64,000 bases of DNA from Candidatus Pantoea floridensis (GTDB taxonomy: Bacteria > Pseudomonadota > Gammaproteobacteria > Enterobacterales > Enterobacteriaceae), in NCBI RefSeq assembly GCF_900215435.1, contig NZ_OCMY01000001.1, positions 434,001-498,000 on the forward strand. Reading direction: 5' to 3'. Below, piece by piece: positions 1 to 10,408 of the stretch. The notes beneath the pieces were generated by a model, which saw only the letters and a list, made by a program, of their open reading frames with translations, was not told the DNA's origin and made no database searches. The stretch's first letter is position 1; the number at the start of each line of letters is the position of its first letter. The translations under genes were made by a program, and so were the position numbers.

Positions 1-134
<134 letters not shown>

Positions 135-180
135 GTAACTGTTCACACCTCGCGTTGGTTACCTTTATTTAGCGCGAAAA

Positions 181-209
181 AAAGGCCGGATTCGCATCCG
201 GCCTTTTTC
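181..209. terminator. bidirectional terminator between infA and clpA
   Basis: A perfect 10-bp stem (AAAGGCCGGA at 181-190 with TCCGGCCTTT at 197-206) has a 6-nt loop and T-runs on both strands. It sits between the convergent stops of infA and clpA and can serve both. Confidence 0.9.
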
Positions 210-224
210 ATATCTACGCCACAA

Positions 225-2504
225 TCAGTGAACGGTACCTTCGGTTTTACGTTTTTCCGCACTCAGGAAATGATAAGTAAGCTGGTTTTTCTCTTTATCC
301 AGCGCGACTGACACCGATCCACCATCAACCAGCGAACCAAACAGCAGTTCATTCGCCAACGGTTTCTTCAGATTTTCCTGGACGGCACGTGCCATCGGAC
401 GCGCACCCATCGCTTTGTCATAACCTTTATCAGCCAGCCAATCTCGCGCATCATCACTCACTTCAAGCGATACGCCCTTAGCATCCAGCTGGGCCTGCAA
501 CTCGACGATAAATTTGTCCACTACCTGATGAATCACCTCCTGTGACAGGTGACGGAACCAAATAATGTTATCGAGACGGTTGCGGAACTCTGGCGTAAAG
601 ATCTTTTTAATCTCTTCCATCGCGTCTGTGCTGTTGTCCTGATGAATCAGGCCAATCGACTTACGTTCCGTTTCACGCACGCCAGCATTGGTGGTCATCA
701 CTAGCACCACGTTGCGGAAATCTGCTTTGCGGCCGTTGTTATCGGTCAGCATACCGTTGTCCATCACCTGCAGCAGCAGGTTGAACACATCCGGGTGTGC
801 TTTCTCGATTTCATCCAGCAACACCACAGCATGTGGATGCTTAATCACCGCATCGGTCAGCAAACCACCCTGATCGAAGCCGACGTAACCCGGAGGTGCA
901 CCGATCAAACGGCTAACGGTGTGACGCTCCATATACTCGGACATATCAAAACGCAGCAGCTCAATGCCCAGCGCTTTTGCCAGCTGAACCGTGACTTCGG
1001 TTTTACCCACACCCGTAGGTCCAGCAAACAGGAACGAACCCACCGGCTTACGATCCTGCCCCAAGCCTGCTCGGCTCATTTTGATTGCTTCAGTTAGTGC
1101 TTCAATCGCATTATCCTGACCAAACACCAGCATCTTCAGGCGATCACCGAGGTTTTTCAGCGTATCACGATCGGTTTGTGACACGCTCTGCTCGGGAATA
1201 CGTGCAATACGCGCCACCACCGTTTCAATATCAGAGACATTGACCGTTTTCTTACGCTTACTCACCGGCACCAAACGCGCACGCGCACCAGCTTCATCAA
1301 TCACGTCAATTGCCTTATCGGGCAGATGACGATCGTTGATATATTTCACCGCCAGCTCCACCGCCGCACGCACCGCTTTCGCGGTATAGCGCACGTCATG
1401 ATGCGCTTCGTACTTCGGCTTCAGACCATTGAGGATCTGCACGGTCTCTTCCACAGAAGGCTCGGTGATATCGATCTTCTGGAAACGACGCGCCAGCGCA
1501 CGATCTTTCTCAAAGATGTTGCTGAACTCCTGATAAGTAGTTGAACCCATCACGCGGATTTTACCGCTGGAGAGCAATGGCTTGATCAGGTTTGCCGCAT
1601 CCACCTGGCCACCCGATGCCGCACCGGCACCGATAATGGTATGGATTTCGTCAATAAACAGGATGCTATTGCTGTCCTGTTCCAGCTGTTTCAGCAGCGC
1701 TTTGAAGCGTTTTTCAAAATCACCCCGATATTTAGTACCGGCCAGCAGCGAGCCGATGTCGAGAGAGTAAATGGTGCACTCTTTCATCACCTCAGGCACG
1801 TCGCCCTGCACAATACGCCAGGCAAGACCTTCAGCAATCGCGGTTTTACCTACGCCCGATTCGCCCACCAGCAGCGGGTTATTCTTACGACGACGGCATA
1901 ATACCTGTACGGCACGCTCCAGCTCTTTATCGCGGCCGATCAGCGGATCGATTCCGCCGACACGAGCAAGCTGATTAAGATTGGTGGTGAAGTTTTCCAT
2001 ACGATCCTCCCCGCCTGCTTGCTCTTCGTTAACCGGATTCTCCGCATTGTTCTGCGGCTGGCCGGGTTCATCTTTACGCGTACCATGGGAGATGAAGTTC
2101 ACCACATCGAGACGGCTCACTTCGTGTTTCCGTAGCAGATAAGCCGCTTGTGACTCCTGCTCGCTGAAAATCGCGACCAGCACATTGGCGCCGGCGACTT
2201 CGCTGCGACCGGAGGACTGGACGTGGAATACTGCACGCTGCAGCACACGCTGGAAGCTGAGCGTAGGCTGGGTATCGCGCTCCTCTTCAGTGGCTGGCAG
2301 CACCGGTGTGGTTTGTTCGATGAAGGCTTCGAGTTCCTGACGCAGAGCCACGATATCCACCGAACAGGCTTCCAGTGCCTCTCTGGCCGACGGGTTACTG
2401 AGCAATGCCAGCAACAGATGCTCGACGGTCATAAACTCATGACGGTGCTCGCGCGCTCTGGCGAAAGCCATGTTTAAACTGAGTTCCAGTTCTTGATTGA
2501 GCAT
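225..2504 (-). CDS. clpA: ATP-dependent Clp protease ATP-binding subunit ClpA
   Basis: AAA+ unfoldase that feeds substrates into the ClpP peptidase in the cytosol. The product is 759 residues, against 758 in E. coli. It has the N-terminal double Clp-N repeat (about 1-145), which binds ClpS. The first AAA module has Walker A GESGVGKT near residue 220. The second has GPTGVGKTE near 500. The IGL tripeptide that docks on ClpP lies near residue 617 (KSIGLIHQ). A GGGAGG Shine-Dalgarno precedes the ATG. clpS lies 55 bp upstream on the same strand, so the two form an adaptor-unfoldase operon. No odd feature was seen. Confidence 0.98.
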   Translation of the reverse strand: MLNQELELSLNMAFARAREHRHEFMTVEHLLLALLSNPSAREALEACSVDIVALRQELEAFIEQTTPVLPATEEERDTQPTLSFQRVLQRAVFHVQSSGRSEVAGANVLVAIFSEQESQAAYLLRKHEVSRLDVVNFISHGTRKDEPGQPQNNAENPVNEEQAGGEDRMENFTTNLNQLARVGGIDPLIGRDKELERAVQVLCRRRKNNPLLVGESGVGKTAIAEGLAWRIVQGDVPEVMKECTIYSLDIGSLLAGTKYRGDFEKRFKALLKQLEQDSNSILFIDEIHTIIGAGAASGGQVDAANLIKPLLSSGKIRVMGSTTYQEFSNIFEKDRALARRFQKIDITEPSVEETVQILNGLKPKYEAHHDVRYTAKAVRAAVELAVKYINDRHLPDKAIDVIDEAGARARLVPVSKRKKTVNVSDIETVVARIARIPEQSVSQTDRDTLKNLGDRLKMLVFGQDNAIEALTEAIKMSRAGLGQDRKPVGSFLFAGPTGVGKTEVTVQLAKALGIELLRFDMSEYMERHTVSRLIGAPPGYVGFDQGGLLTDAVIKHPHAVVLLDEIEKAHPDVFNLLLQVMDNGMLTDNNGRKADFRNVVLVMTTNAGVRETERKSIGLIHQDNSTDAMEEIKKIFTPEFRNRLDNIIWFRHLSQEVIHQVVDKFIVELQAQLDAKGVSLEVSDDARDWLADKGYDKAMGARPMARAVQENLKKPLANELLFGSLVDGGSVSVALDKEKNQLTYHFLSAEKRKTEGTVH

Positions 2505-2559
2505 TTGGCACCTCCCACAATTATCGCTCTGACAACCTATTTCCTATATGGAGATGGTC

Positions 2560-2880
2560 TCAGGCTTTTTCTAGCGTACACAGCAACGGATGTTCATTAT
2601 CTCGTGCGTAATTGTTCACCTGGGCTACTTTGGTCTCCGCCACTTCTGCAGTGAATACACCACAGATTGCTTTTCCATGGTAGTGAACTTTCAACATCAG
2701 CTGCGTTGCACGTTCAATATCATAAGAAAAGAACTTTTGCAGAACGTCAATAACAAATTCCATAGGTGTATAATCGTCATTATTCAGAATGACTTTATAC
2801 ATTGAAGGCGGCTTTAACCCTTCGCGTACTTTATCTTCGGCGAGATGTTCAAAATTAAGCCAGTCGTTTGTGTTTGCCAT
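2560..2880 (-). CDS. clpS: ATP-dependent Clp protease adaptor ClpS
   Basis: N-end rule adaptor that delivers substrates with bulky hydrophobic N-termini to ClpA. I chose the ATG at 2880 because it gives a 106-residue protein starting [10 protein letters not shown], the same length as E. coli ClpS. A longer in-frame reading to 2955 adds 25 unlike residues. The core holds [15 protein letters not shown] and the [19 protein letters not shown] segment that form the ligand pocket. It is transcribed just ahead of clpA and divergently from cspD. Confidence 0.97.
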   Translation of the reverse strand: MANTNDWLNFEHLAEDKVREGLKPPSMYKVILNNDDYTPMEFVIDVLQKFFSYDIERATQLMLKVHYHGKAICGVFTAEVAETKVAQVNNYARDNEHPLLCTLEKA

Positions 2881-3079
2881 AATGTTCCGTCGAAATTCTG
2901 CGTTACGGTTGTGCACATTTCTGCGCCCATTCCTAAAGTTTAACATGCCTGTCAAGCCGGCTTTTACTTGCTAAAAAGTGGCCCTAAAAGCACATGCGCG
3001 ACCTGTATCACAAAATTTGCAATAGCGTTAACTGCCTCAAATTTTGATGAATTTATCCCCATCCGCCAGGGCCGTTTGC

Positions 3080-3107
3080 TTGACGATAAGGTCCGTTTCT
3101 CTACATT
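3080..3107 (+). promoter_or_regulatory. putative sigma-70 promoter of cspD
   Basis: TTGACG at 3080-3085 and TACATT at 3102-3107 are separated by 16 bp. This would give a leader of about 90 nt before cspD. The rest of the 320-bp clpS-cspD gap (2881-3203) shows no gene. The call is a consensus match only. Confidence 0.45.
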
Positions 3108-3203
3108 CTACTAACACAAGCTGATTGAGTTTTAAACAAGCTCGACTCACAGCTTCAATGACCTCACCTACTTATCAAAATGTCTTGCGAGGGAAGTAAA
3201 AGC

Positions 3204-3431
3204 ATGGAGACGGGTACAGTAAAATGGTTCAACAACGCCAAAGGCTTCGGTTTTATCTGTCCGATTAGCGGCGGCGACGATATCTTCGCACACTACTCCA
3301 CGATCCAGATGGAGGGATACAGAACGCTGAAAGCTGGCCAGCAGGTTCAGTTTGATGTCCATGAAGGACCAAAAGGCAATCACGCCAGCTTGATAGTGCC
3401 CTGTGAAGCCACGCAAGCCGCGGTCGCTTAA
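3204..3431 (+). CDS. cspD: cold shock-like protein CspD
   Basis: Single cold-shock OB-fold domain that binds single-stranded DNA. E. coli CspD inhibits replication in stationary phase. The product is 75 residues starting METGTVKWFNNAKGFGFI. It carries RNP1 (KGFGFI) and an RNP2-like DIFAHYS. The start at 3204 follows a GAGGGAAG Shine-Dalgarno and matches the family length (74 in E. coli). An in-frame start at 3180 would add eight unlike residues. The MEGYRTLKAGQQVQF segment is typical of CspD rather than CspA. A strong terminator follows. Confidence 0.95.
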   Translation: METGTVKWFNNAKGFGFICPISGGDDIFAHYSTIQMEGYRTLKAGQQVQFDVHEGPKGNHASLIVPCEATQAAVA

Positions 3432-3470
3432 CGCGCATGCTGTTTCACGTATTCTGACCACTCCCGAAAA

Positions 3471-3501
3471 AAAATGCCAGCCGCAGACGCTGGCATTTTT
3501 A
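3471..3501. terminator. bidirectional terminator between cspD and ybjD
   Basis: An 11-bp stem, AAAATGCCAGC (3471-3481) with GCTGGCATTTT (3489-3499), has T-rich tails on both strands. It lies between the convergent cspD and ybjD genes. Confidence 0.9.
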
Positions 3502-3521
3502 TTTGGCGAACTCCGCCTTCC

Positions 3522-5162
3522 TTAATCTGCTCGACCACGCGCTAACCACATTACGCGGGAAAACAACTGTTCAAGCAGAGGCGGGATGGCGCCAGGCCCA
3601 CGTTCTGCCGCGGCCATGGCAACGGCAATCGCTAACTCAGGCTTTGAGCTGTGTTGAATCGCTTTAGTAATAATACGCCGCGGATTCATGGGGACGTTTA
3701 ACGGCAGGTGCGCCATTTGATGATAAATATCGCTAAAACCCTGCTTGTAGAGAAAATGTTCAATGTCCGGTGCCGGAAATTGTGTGAGATGTTCCTCTTC
3801 GCGACCGTGCGAAGGGAGCTGACTGCGGGCGGTAGCAGCATATTTGCTGCCCGCCTGATCTCCATCGGTGAGAACATGCCAGGCGATGCCCATTCGTTGG
3901 GCAAACTTCAGTAAAGGCTTAAGACCCGACTGCGCAAACTCAATCACTTTTACGCCTTCCGCCGCAAAGTGATAGCCGTGTTGCCGTGCCAGTTCATTAA
4001 TGATCCACACTTCCGTTTCGCCCTCCACCAAAAGCCAGCAGCGGGCAAAGAGCGCGGAGGGACGATTAACACGAATATGAAAACCGATGCGACGACTCTC
4101 TTCAGCACTCAAGCCTTCAGGACCAATGCGCCATGCCGCCACGCGGGTAGGTTCACGCACCAGGCGACACACGTTCTCCAGCGGTACTTGCGAAAGCAGT
4201 TCACCCGAGTTGGTGGTCGCAATTTTTTGGAGTGGCATCAGCTCCAGTAAATTCCACGCCACTGACAGCATAATAGGATGCAGCCGCGTTTCAGGATCTT
4301 CCACCAACAGCAGCGGGTGCGCACCCGCGGGCAGCGCCTCGTTACCGTGTGCCTGAATAAGTAATGAAAACATGCGCAGCAAAATCACCTGACGGCTCCG
4401 CGATTCCGTGCCCGCAATAAGATGGTTGAGCTTGTCGAGTGAGCGCCAACCCTGGCTCCCCTCCCGCATTTCCGGGGCAACCCTTACCGCGCTACTACTT
4501 GATTGCTGCACCAGAAAATAGTGCTCCAGCAGTTGCTGCATGGTGTGTAATCCCTGCCGAAGAAGATCATCACTGAGAGTCTGCGGCCGCACGACCAAAT
4601 CTCGCGTCAGTTTTTCCACTTCCTGCGCTAACGCTGTCAGCGTTGTGGCACGATATTCAGCGTCGTGTTCAGTATGCCGGGCCCGGCGGCCAAACCGCGC
4701 ATCACGTAACCGCAGCACCGGATAATAAGCGCGCAGGTGTGCCAGCGCTGCGTCGGTGCCCGGCATGGGTAACACATCACCGCGTTGATCGATAAAACGC
4801 CACGAGGTTTTTACCCCCTGATCCTGACGTTTAGCGCGCGTACTAAAACGGATAAAGCGTCCCTGCTCATCGCGCTGCCAGAAGGGCTGAAACACAGCGT
4901 CTTCCTCGTTGCTCTGGGCGCGAAAACAAAATATCAGCTGCAACTGCCGCATGCGGGCATCCACATCGCCAGGCGGGAAATGAAAGTCGTGCTCGGTGAA
5001 TTGATAAGGTTCAGCGGCCGGTGCCAGCAATAGCGTCAGCGCGTCCAGCAGGCTCGATTTACCCCAGGCATTTTCCCCAATCAACAAATTGGTAGCGGTG
5101 AGCGGCAATGACAGCCGATTAATACCGCGAAAACCGTGAATTTCGATATGTTCCAGAATCAT
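3522..5162 (-). CDS. ybjD: OLD-family ATPase/TOPRIM endonuclease YbjD
   Basis: Homologue of E. coli YbjD (552 residues; 546 here). An ABC-type ATPase domain at the N-terminus has Walker A GENAWGKSS near residue 32. A later segment, LLLVEDPETRLHPI, looks like Walker B with the D-loop. A C-terminal TOPRIM nuclease domain has LLVEGETEVWIINELA and HVLTDGDQAG, the acidic metal sites. The start at 5162 gives MILEHIEIHGFRG, which aligns with E. coli, with GGATGG 8 nt upstream. Starts at 5165 and 5174 are also in frame. The cellular role is not settled; OLD-family proteins include phage-exclusion nucleases. Confidence 0.92.
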   Translation of the reverse strand: MILEHIEIHGFRGINRLSLPLTATNLLIGENAWGKSSLLDALTLLLAPAAEPYQFTEHDFHFPPGDVDARMRQLQLIFCFRAQSNEEDAVFQPFWQRDEQGRFIRFSTRAKRQDQGVKTSWRFIDQRGDVLPMPGTDAALAHLRAYYPVLRLRDARFGRRARHTEHDAEYRATTLTALAQEVEKLTRDLVVRPQTLSDDLLRQGLHTMQQLLEHYFLVQQSSSSAVRVAPEMREGSQGWRSLDKLNHLIAGTESRSRQVILLRMFSLLIQAHGNEALPAGAHPLLLVEDPETRLHPIMLSVAWNLLELMPLQKIATTNSGELLSQVPLENVCRLVREPTRVAAWRIGPEGLSAEESRRIGFHIRVNRPSALFARCWLLVEGETEVWIINELARQHGYHFAAEGVKVIEFAQSGLKPLLKFAQRMGIAWHVLTDGDQAGSKYAATARSQLPSHGREEEHLTQFPAPDIEHFLYKQGFSDIYHQMAHLPLNVPMNPRRIITKAIQHSSKPELAIAVAMAAAERGPGAIPPLLEQLFSRVMWLARGRAD

Positions 5163-5299
5163 CATACAATCCATCCGCTGCTTTGCCTGAGCATGGTCCG
5201 CCGCGTGGCGTTGGTCAAGTCAGTACCGGGGGAAAAGGTTTACACTTCAACTGTTTTTCGCTAGCGTGGCAACCCTTCACACATGGATAGAAACCCAAC

Positions 5300-6196
5300 A
5301 TGTACGGATTGATCATCATCCTTTTGCCGCTGATTCTCGGCTACCTGCTGCCGCTGCGGAATACCACCCTTTTGCACGCCGTCGCCCGCACATTAAGTGC
5401 GCTGGTGTATATCATTCTGTTCTTCATGGGCACCAGCCTGGCCTTTCTGGATAACCTCAGCAGCAATTTGCTCACTATTTTCCACATCGCGCTCGTCAGC
5501 ATGATGAGCATTCTTGCCTGTTCGCTGCTGGCTTTGTGGCTACTGGAACGACGCTGGCCGTGGCATCATCAGCACAAACCCCAGACGCTGCCGTCGCGCC
5601 TGCATATGGCACTGGAATCACTCAAGCTTTGCGCATCGGTGCTGGCGGGTTTTCTTCTGGGGTTGAGCCAATGGGATCCGCTGCGTCACGCCACCACCAT
5701 CAGCGAATATGCTTTAATGCTGATGCTGTTGCTGGTCGGTATTCAACTGCGCAGCAGCGGTATGACGCTGCGTCAAATCACCCTTAACCGTCGCGGGATG
5801 GTGGTGGCAATGGTGTCGCTATGCAGCGCGCTGTTTGGCGGCATCCTTGCCGCATTTCTGCTGGATTTGCCGATCAAAACCGGTCTGGCGCTGGCGAGCG
5901 GTTTTGGCTGGTATTCGCTTTCAGGGATTTTGATCAGCGAATCGTTCGGCCCGGTGGTGGGTAGTGCGGCCTTCTTTAACGATCTATTACGTGAACTGAT
6001 CACCATAATATTCATCCCGCTGTTGATCACCCGCCAGCGCAGCATGACGCTGGGACTGAGCGGCGCAACCTCAATGGATTTCACCCTGCCAATCCTGCAA
6101 CGCACCGGTGGTATAGAAATTGTCCCGGCTGCGATTGTGCACGGTTTTATTATGAGCCTGCTGGCCCCTATCCTGATTGCGCTTTTCTCAGCCTGA
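5300..6196 (+). CDS. lysO: L-lysine exporter LysO
   Basis: Inner-membrane protein of 298 residues (299 in E. coli, formerly ybjE) that exports L-lysine and confers resistance to thialysine. The sequence is almost wholly hydrophobic, with about eight membrane segments. It has the family pattern GFGWYSLSGILISESFGPV followed by SAAFFNDLLRELI, and a second conserved stretch, GATSMDFTLPILQRTGG. The ribosome site before the ATG at 5300 is weak. I found no clear lysine riboswitch or ArgR box in the 137 bp upstream. Confidence 0.94.
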   Translation: MYGLIIILLPLILGYLLPLRNTTLLHAVARTLSALVYIILFFMGTSLAFLDNLSSNLLTIFHIALVSMMSILACSLLALWLLERRWPWHHQHKPQTLPSRLHMALESLKLCASVLAGFLLGLSQWDPLRHATTISEYALMLMLLLVGIQLRSSGMTLRQITLNRRGMVVAMVSLCSALFGGILAAFLLDLPIKTGLALASGFGWYSLSGILISESFGPVVGSAAFFNDLLRELITIIFIPLLITRQRSMTLGLSGATSMDFTLPILQRTGGIEIVPAAIVHGFIMSLLAPILIALFSA

Positions 6197-6307
6197 ATAG
6201 TGAAGCGCATTTTTTCACGGCTGCGCCCCAGCGACATCGTCTACGCTTTCTGACTGACACGTTTCCGCCATCGGCATGGATGGCTCAACACCAGAAAGGA
6301 GCAAACG

Positions 6308-8029
6308 ATGAAGCAAACTGTGGCCTCACTGCTGGCGAAAACACTCGAAAGCGCTGGCGTAAAACGCATCTGGGGCGTCACCGGTGACTCGCTCAACGGG
6401 CTAAGCGATAGCCTGAATCGTATGGGAACCATCGAATGGATGCCCACACGCCATGAAGAAGTAGCCGCCTTTGCGGCCGGCGCTGAAGCGCAAATCAGCG
6501 GTGAACTGGCGGTGTGCGCCGGTTCCTGTGGTCCGGGCAACCTGCATTTAATTAATGGTTTGTTTGATTGTCACCGCAACCACGTCCCGGTGCTGGCGAT
6601 CGCCGCGCATATTCCCTCCAGCGAAATTGGTAGCGGCTACTTCCAGGAAACCCATCCGCAAGAGCTGTTCCGCGAGTGTAGTCATTACTGTGAACTGGTC
6701 TCCAATCCAGAGCAGCTGCCGCAGGTGCTGGGTATTGCGATGCGTAAAGCGATTCTCAATCGCGGCGTGTCGGTGATTGTGATCCCCGGCGATGTCGCGC
6801 TGCAGCCTGCGCCGGAAAGCGCACGTAGCGAATGGTATCCGCCACAGCTGCCGCATGTGGTGCCGTCCGCCAGCGAAGTGGCGCGCTTAGCCGAAACGCT
6901 GAACGCGGCGGAAAATATTACCCTGCTGTGCGGCAGCGGTTGCGCTGGTGCGCACGCCGAAGTGGTTAAGCTGGCGGAGACGCTGAAAGCGCCGGTGGTG
7001 CATGCAATGCGCGGTAAAGAGCACATTGAATACGATAATCCTTATGATGTCGGCATGACCGGCCTGATCGGCTTTTCGTCCGGCTTCCACGCGATGATGA
7101 ACGCCGACACGCTGGTGCTGCTTGGAACACAATTCCCCTACCGCGCGTTCTATCCTGCGGATGCCAAAATCATTCAGATTGACATCAATCCTGGCAGTCT
7201 CGGCTCGCACAGCCATGTCGATATGGCACTCGTCGGCGATATCAAAACGACCCTGCATGCGCTGCAACCGCAGCTCACCAGCAAAACCGATCGTCAGCAT
7301 CTGGACAAAGCACTGGAGCATTATGTCGATGCGCGTAAAGGGCTCGACGAGCTGGCAACCGCCAACGATAAACTGCCGATTCACCCGCAGTATCTGGCAC
7401 AGCAAATCAGTGAATATGCCGATGATGACGCCATCTTTACCTGCGACGTCGGTACGCCTACCGTGTGGGCAGCGCGCTATCTGAAGATGAACGGTAAGCG
7501 TCGCCTGATTGGCTCGTTCAATCACGGTTCAATGGCCAACGCCATGCCCCAGGCATTAGGCGCACAAGCGCTGAATAAGCAGCGTCAGGTGGTTGCGCTA
7601 TGCGGGGACGGTGGATTTAGCATGCTAATGGGTGATTTCATTTCAGTGGCACAGCTGAAACTGCCGGTGAAACTGGTGATTTTCAATAACAGCGTGCTGG
7701 GCTTTGTGGCGATGGAGATGAAAGCCGGTGGCTATCTCACCGATGGCACCGATCTGGAGAACCCGGATTTTGCCGCCATTGCCGCCGCCTGCGGCATTAA
7801 AGGTATCCGTGTGGAGAAAGCCTCCGAACTGAACGGCGCGCTGCAGGAAGCCTTTGCCCATGATGGTCCGGTGCTGATTGACGCGATTACCGCGAAGGAA
7901 GAGTTGTCGATGCCGCCGCAGATCAAAGCCGAACAGGCCAAGGGATTCAGCCTGTACATGATGCGCGCCATTCTGAATGGGCGCGGTGATGAGATCGTGG
8001 AGCTAGCGAAAACCAACTGGCTAAGGTAA
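6308..8029 (+). CDS. poxB: pyruvate dehydrogenase (quinone) / pyruvate oxidase
   Basis: Thiamine diphosphate and FAD enzyme that decarboxylates pyruvate to acetate and CO2 and passes electrons to ubiquinone at the inner membrane. The product is 573 residues (572 in E. coli). The N-terminal ThDP pyrimidine domain contains the catalytic Glu in [17 protein letters not shown]. The central FAD domain spans about 185-335. The C-terminal ThDP motif is [13 protein letters not shown]. The last 25 residues resemble the lipid-binding peptide that activates PoxB. AAAGGAG precedes the ATG. A CTACGCT box at 6241 resembles a sigma-S extended -10, in keeping with stationary-phase control of poxB in E. coli, but this is only a visual match. 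Confidence 0.97.
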   Translation: MKQTVASLLAKTLESAGVKRIWGVTGDSLNGLSDSLNRMGTIEWMPTRHEEVAAFAAGAEAQISGELAVCAGSCGPGNLHLINGLFDCHRNHVPVLAIAAHIPSSEIGSGYFQETHPQELFRECSHYCELVSNPEQLPQVLGIAMRKAILNRGVSVIVIPGDVALQPAPESARSEWYPPQLPHVVPSASEVARLAETLNAAENITLLCGSGCAGAHAEVVKLAETLKAPVVHAMRGKEHIEYDNPYDVGMTGLIGFSSGFHAMMNADTLVLLGTQFPYRAFYPADAKIIQIDINPGSLGSHSHVDMALVGDIKTTLHALQPQLTSKTDRQHLDKALEHYVDARKGLDELATANDKLPIHPQYLAQQISEYADDDAIFTCDVGTPTVWAARYLKMNGKRRLIGSFNHGSMANAMPQALGAQALNKQRQVVALCGDGGFSMLMGDFISVAQLKLPVKLVIFNNSVLGFVAMEMKAGGYLTDGTDLENPDFAAIAAACGIKGIRVEKASELNGALQEAFAHDGPVLIDAITAKEELSMPPQIKAEQAKGFSLYMMRAILNGRGDEIVELAKTNWLR

Positions 8030-8057
8030 AACAATTCAAGCCAAATATGATGATAAC

Positions 8058-8080
8058 GCGGGCGCTTCGCCCGCTTTTTT
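8058..8080 (+). terminator. intrinsic terminator after poxB
   Basis: GCGGGCG-CTT-CGCCCGC (8058-8074) is followed by six T residues. It lies between poxB and ltaE, which have the same orientation, so ltaE probably depends on read-through or its own promoter. The ltaE ribosome site begins only 6 bp downstream. Confidence 0.9.
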
Positions 8081-8096
8081 ATTTCAGGAGAGCGAC

Positions 8097-9098
8097 GTGA
8101 TCGATTTACGCAGTGATACCGTAACCCGCCCCAGTGCCGCCATGCTGGATGCCATGATGGCGGCCGAAACCGGCGATGATGTCTACCGTGATGATCCTAC
8201 CGTTCACGCACTGGAAGTTGAAGCCGCACGTTTGAGCGGCAAAGCCGCTGCCCTGTTCTTCCCCACCGGTACGCAAGCGAATTTGGTTGCGCTGCTGTGT
8301 CACTGCCAGCGCGGAGATGAATACATCGTTGGCCAGCAGGCGCACAACTACAAATATGAAGCCGGCGGCGCAGCGGTACTTGGCAGCATTCAGCCCCAGC
8401 CGATTTTGCATGCTGAAGATGGGTCACTGCCGCTGGCCGACGTGGCTGCCGCCATCAAACCCGATGATTTCCACTTCGCCCGTACGCGCCTGTTGAGCCT
8501 GGAAAATACCCATCATGGTAAAGTACTGCCGCTGAGCTATCTGGAGCAGGCGTGGAAATTCACCCGCGAGCGTAAGCTGGCGCTGCACATTGATGGCGCC
8601 CGTATTTTTAACGCCGTGGTGGCGCAGAATGTTGCGCTGGAAGCGATTGCGCGCTATTGCGACACCTTAACTATTTGCCTGTCAAAAGGCCTCGGTACGC
8701 CGATCGGTTCGCTGCTGTGTGGCAGTGAAGCCTATATTGAAGAAGCGCGCCGCTGGCGCAAAATGACCGGCGGCGGCATGCGTCAATCCGGCATTCTGGC
8801 CGCAGCGGGGCTGTATGCGCTAAAGCATAATGTGGCGCGTCTCAAGGACGATCATGATAACGCTGCGTGGCTGGGCGAGCAGCTAAGCGCCATCGGCGTT
8901 GAGGTGGTCAATCAGCACACCAATATGCTGTTTGTGAAAGTGCCGGCAGAGAACGTTGAAGCACTGAAGAGCTGGATGCAGTCGGGCGAGGTGTTAATCA
9001 GCGTGGGCCCCATAACGCGCATTGTGACGCATCTGGATGTCAGCCGTGAGGATCTGCAACGGCTGGTGGCGCACTGGCAGGCATTCCTGCAGCAGTAA
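8097..9098 (+). CDS. ltaE: low-specificity L-threonine aldolase
   Basis: PLP enzyme that cleaves L-threonine and L-allo-threonine to glycine and acetaldehyde. The product is 333 residues, the same as E. coli LtaE. It starts with GTG at 8097 (MIDLRSDTVTRPS) after CAGGAG. The substrate and PLP region shows FFPTGTQANLVALL. The PLP-binding lysine lies in CLSKGLGTPIGSLL (lysine near residue 197), followed by RWRKMTGGGMRQSG. Only the poxB terminator separates it from poxB. Confidence 0.96.
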   Translation: MIDLRSDTVTRPSAAMLDAMMAAETGDDVYRDDPTVHALEVEAARLSGKAAALFFPTGTQANLVALLCHCQRGDEYIVGQQAHNYKYEAGGAAVLGSIQPQPILHAEDGSLPLADVAAAIKPDDFHFARTRLLSLENTHHGKVLPLSYLEQAWKFTRERKLALHIDGARIFNAVVAQNVALEAIARYCDTLTICLSKGLGTPIGSLLCGSEAYIEEARRWRKMTGGGMRQSGILAAAGLYALKHNVARLKDDHDNAAWLGEQLSAIGVEVVNQHTNMLFVKVPAENVEALKSWMQSGEVLISVGPITRIVTHLDVSREDLQRLVAHWQAFLQQ

Positions 9099-9118
9099 AT
9101 CCTGGTACGCATCAATGC

Positions 9119-9150
9119 TGCAAGGGTCGCCAATGATGGCGCCCCTTGCA
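9119..9150. repeat. palindrome at the ltaE/amiD convergence
   Basis: TGCAAGGG (9119-9126) pairs with CCCTTGCA (9143-9150), enclosing a second stem GCCA/TGGC. The centre (9125-9144, GGTCGCCAATGATGGCGCCC) belongs to the 20-bp palindrome family seen elsewhere in the window. It lies between two convergent genes and lacks a T-run, so a transcript-end role is likely but it is not a classic terminator. Confidence 0.75.
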
Positions 9151-9155
9151 CTACA

Positions 9156-9980
9156 TCACTGCGCCGCACCGTACTTCGCTAATAACGCGCGGGCAATCGC
9201 CAGGGTTTCGGCATCGGCGCTACCGCGATAATCACGCGGGCGGAAATGCATCTGAAACGCCGCAATCAGCTTGCGCTGCATCTGTGGCGTTGTCGCTGCC
9301 GAGACGTCGTAACCATAGCGCTGCAGTGCATCCAGTAATTCTGCTTGATCCACTGCGTCTTCCGCTGCACGACCATACAGATAACGCTTTACCGTTCCGG
9401 GCTCTGGCCAGGCACCCAGGCCATGTTCCGCCAGCTGCTGCCAGGGAAAAAGTGGCCCCGGATCTTGCTTGCGCTGCGGCGCAATATCGCTGTGACCCAC
9501 CACATTTTCCGGCGTGATACCGTAGCGCTGAGTGATATCTTGCACCAGCGCCACCAGCGCACTGATTTGCGTCGGAGTGAAAGGCTGCCACTGTAACCCC
9601 GTTAAGGTACGGCGGTAGCCGCTATTAACCATTTCAATGCCAATCGAGGTGTCATTGATGCGCGTTGCGCCGCGCCAGAAGCTGGGCCCCGCATGCCAGG
9701 CTAACTGGCTCTCCGGCACCAGTTGCCAGATCACGCCCTGGCCTTTTTTCTGCGGAGGATGCTGCGGAATCAGGTAATGCGCGCTAACTTCACGATCGGT
9801 CAGCGTTGCCAGTGAACTGGAAAAATCCTCAGCGGTGTAATGAATGACCACCACTTTAATGCGCGGCCGCGCGCCCTGGGCTGGATGAGCGGTATCCACC
9901 CAATACCCGTGACGCGCTTCAATCGATGAGTGACAAGCGCTCAACAATAGCGCCATCACCAGCAGGACCACTCCGCGCAT
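9156..9980 (-). CDS. amiD: N-acetylmuramoyl-L-alanine amidase AmiD (lipoprotein)
   Basis: Zinc amidase of the Amidase_2 family that cuts the amide bond between MurNAc and L-Ala, including anhydro-muropeptides, from the outer membrane. The signal peptide ends in a lipobox (LLSAC, lipidated Cys16). The zinc region shows VVVIHYTAEDF (His47) and GHSDIAPQRKQDPG. The C-terminus is a peptidoglycan-binding-like domain (LLDALQRYGYDV and following). The product is 274 residues (276 in E. coli). Its ATG overlaps the ybjQ stop by one base, which suggests translational coupling. Confidence 0.95.
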   Translation of the reverse strand: MRGVVLLVMALLLSACHSSIEARHGYWVDTAHPAQGARPRIKVVVIHYTAEDFSSSLATLTDREVSAHYLIPQHPPQKKGQGVIWQLVPESQLAWHAGPSFWRGATRINDTSIGIEMVNSGYRRTLTGLQWQPFTPTQISALVALVQDITQRYGITPENVVGHSDIAPQRKQDPGPLFPWQQLAEHGLGAWPEPGTVKRYLYGRAAEDAVDQAELLDALQRYGYDVSAATTPQMQRKLIAAFQMHFRPRDYRGSADAETLAIARALLAKYGAAQ

Positions 9981-10300
9981 TAGCGAATAATCACGGCTGT
10001 GCCAGTAACGCTCACCATCAACATGCTGCCTTCTTTACCTACCGTTTCGTAGTCAATATCGATACCTACCACCGCATTGGCGCCAAGCGCTTTGGCCTGC
10101 TCTTCCAGCTCTTGAAAGGCGATCTGCCGCGCTTTGCGTAACTCTTTTTCGTAAGCCCCCGAGCGTCCACCCACGATATCGCGGATACCCGCGAAGAAGT
10201 CGCGGAAGATATTGGCCCCCAGAATCGCTTCACCAGCGACGACACCGCAATATTCACTGATGCTGTGCCCTTCCAGCGTTGGCGTAGTGGAAAACTTCAT
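9980..10300 (-). CDS. ybjQ: YbjQ family protein (UPF0145)
   Basis: 106-residue homologue of E. coli YbjQ (107). It starts [14 protein letters not shown] and contains the family core [19 protein letters not shown], the [14 protein letters not shown] helix and the [15 protein letters not shown] strand. The fold of this small pentamer-forming family is known but its function is not. I chose the ATG at 10300, which lies 6 nt after AAGGAG; the TTG just before it is less likely. It is cotranscribed with amiD. Confidence 0.93.
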   Translation of the reverse strand: MKFSTTPTLEGHSISEYCGVVAGEAILGANIFRDFFAGIRDIVGGRSGAYEKELRKARQIAFQELEEQAKALGANAVVGIDIDYETVGKEGSMLMVSVTGTAVIIR

Positions 10301-10408
10301 CAACTTCTCCTTTTCTGAATCAGCGAGTTATAGCTCTTACGGCGTAAAAGCAAGGCTATACTCTATGCTAAAAATGGCGCTTTGCCAGTGAACAATAAGG
10401 AAATCGAG

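Noticed and set aside
135..224. tRNA-Ser gene expected between infA and clpA from E. coli
   Set aside because: The gap is only 90 bp and contains a terminator; no cloverleaf sequence is present.
5175..5299. Lysine riboswitch before lysO
   Set aside because: The gap is only about 125 bp and no L-box core or terminator hairpin could be drawn.
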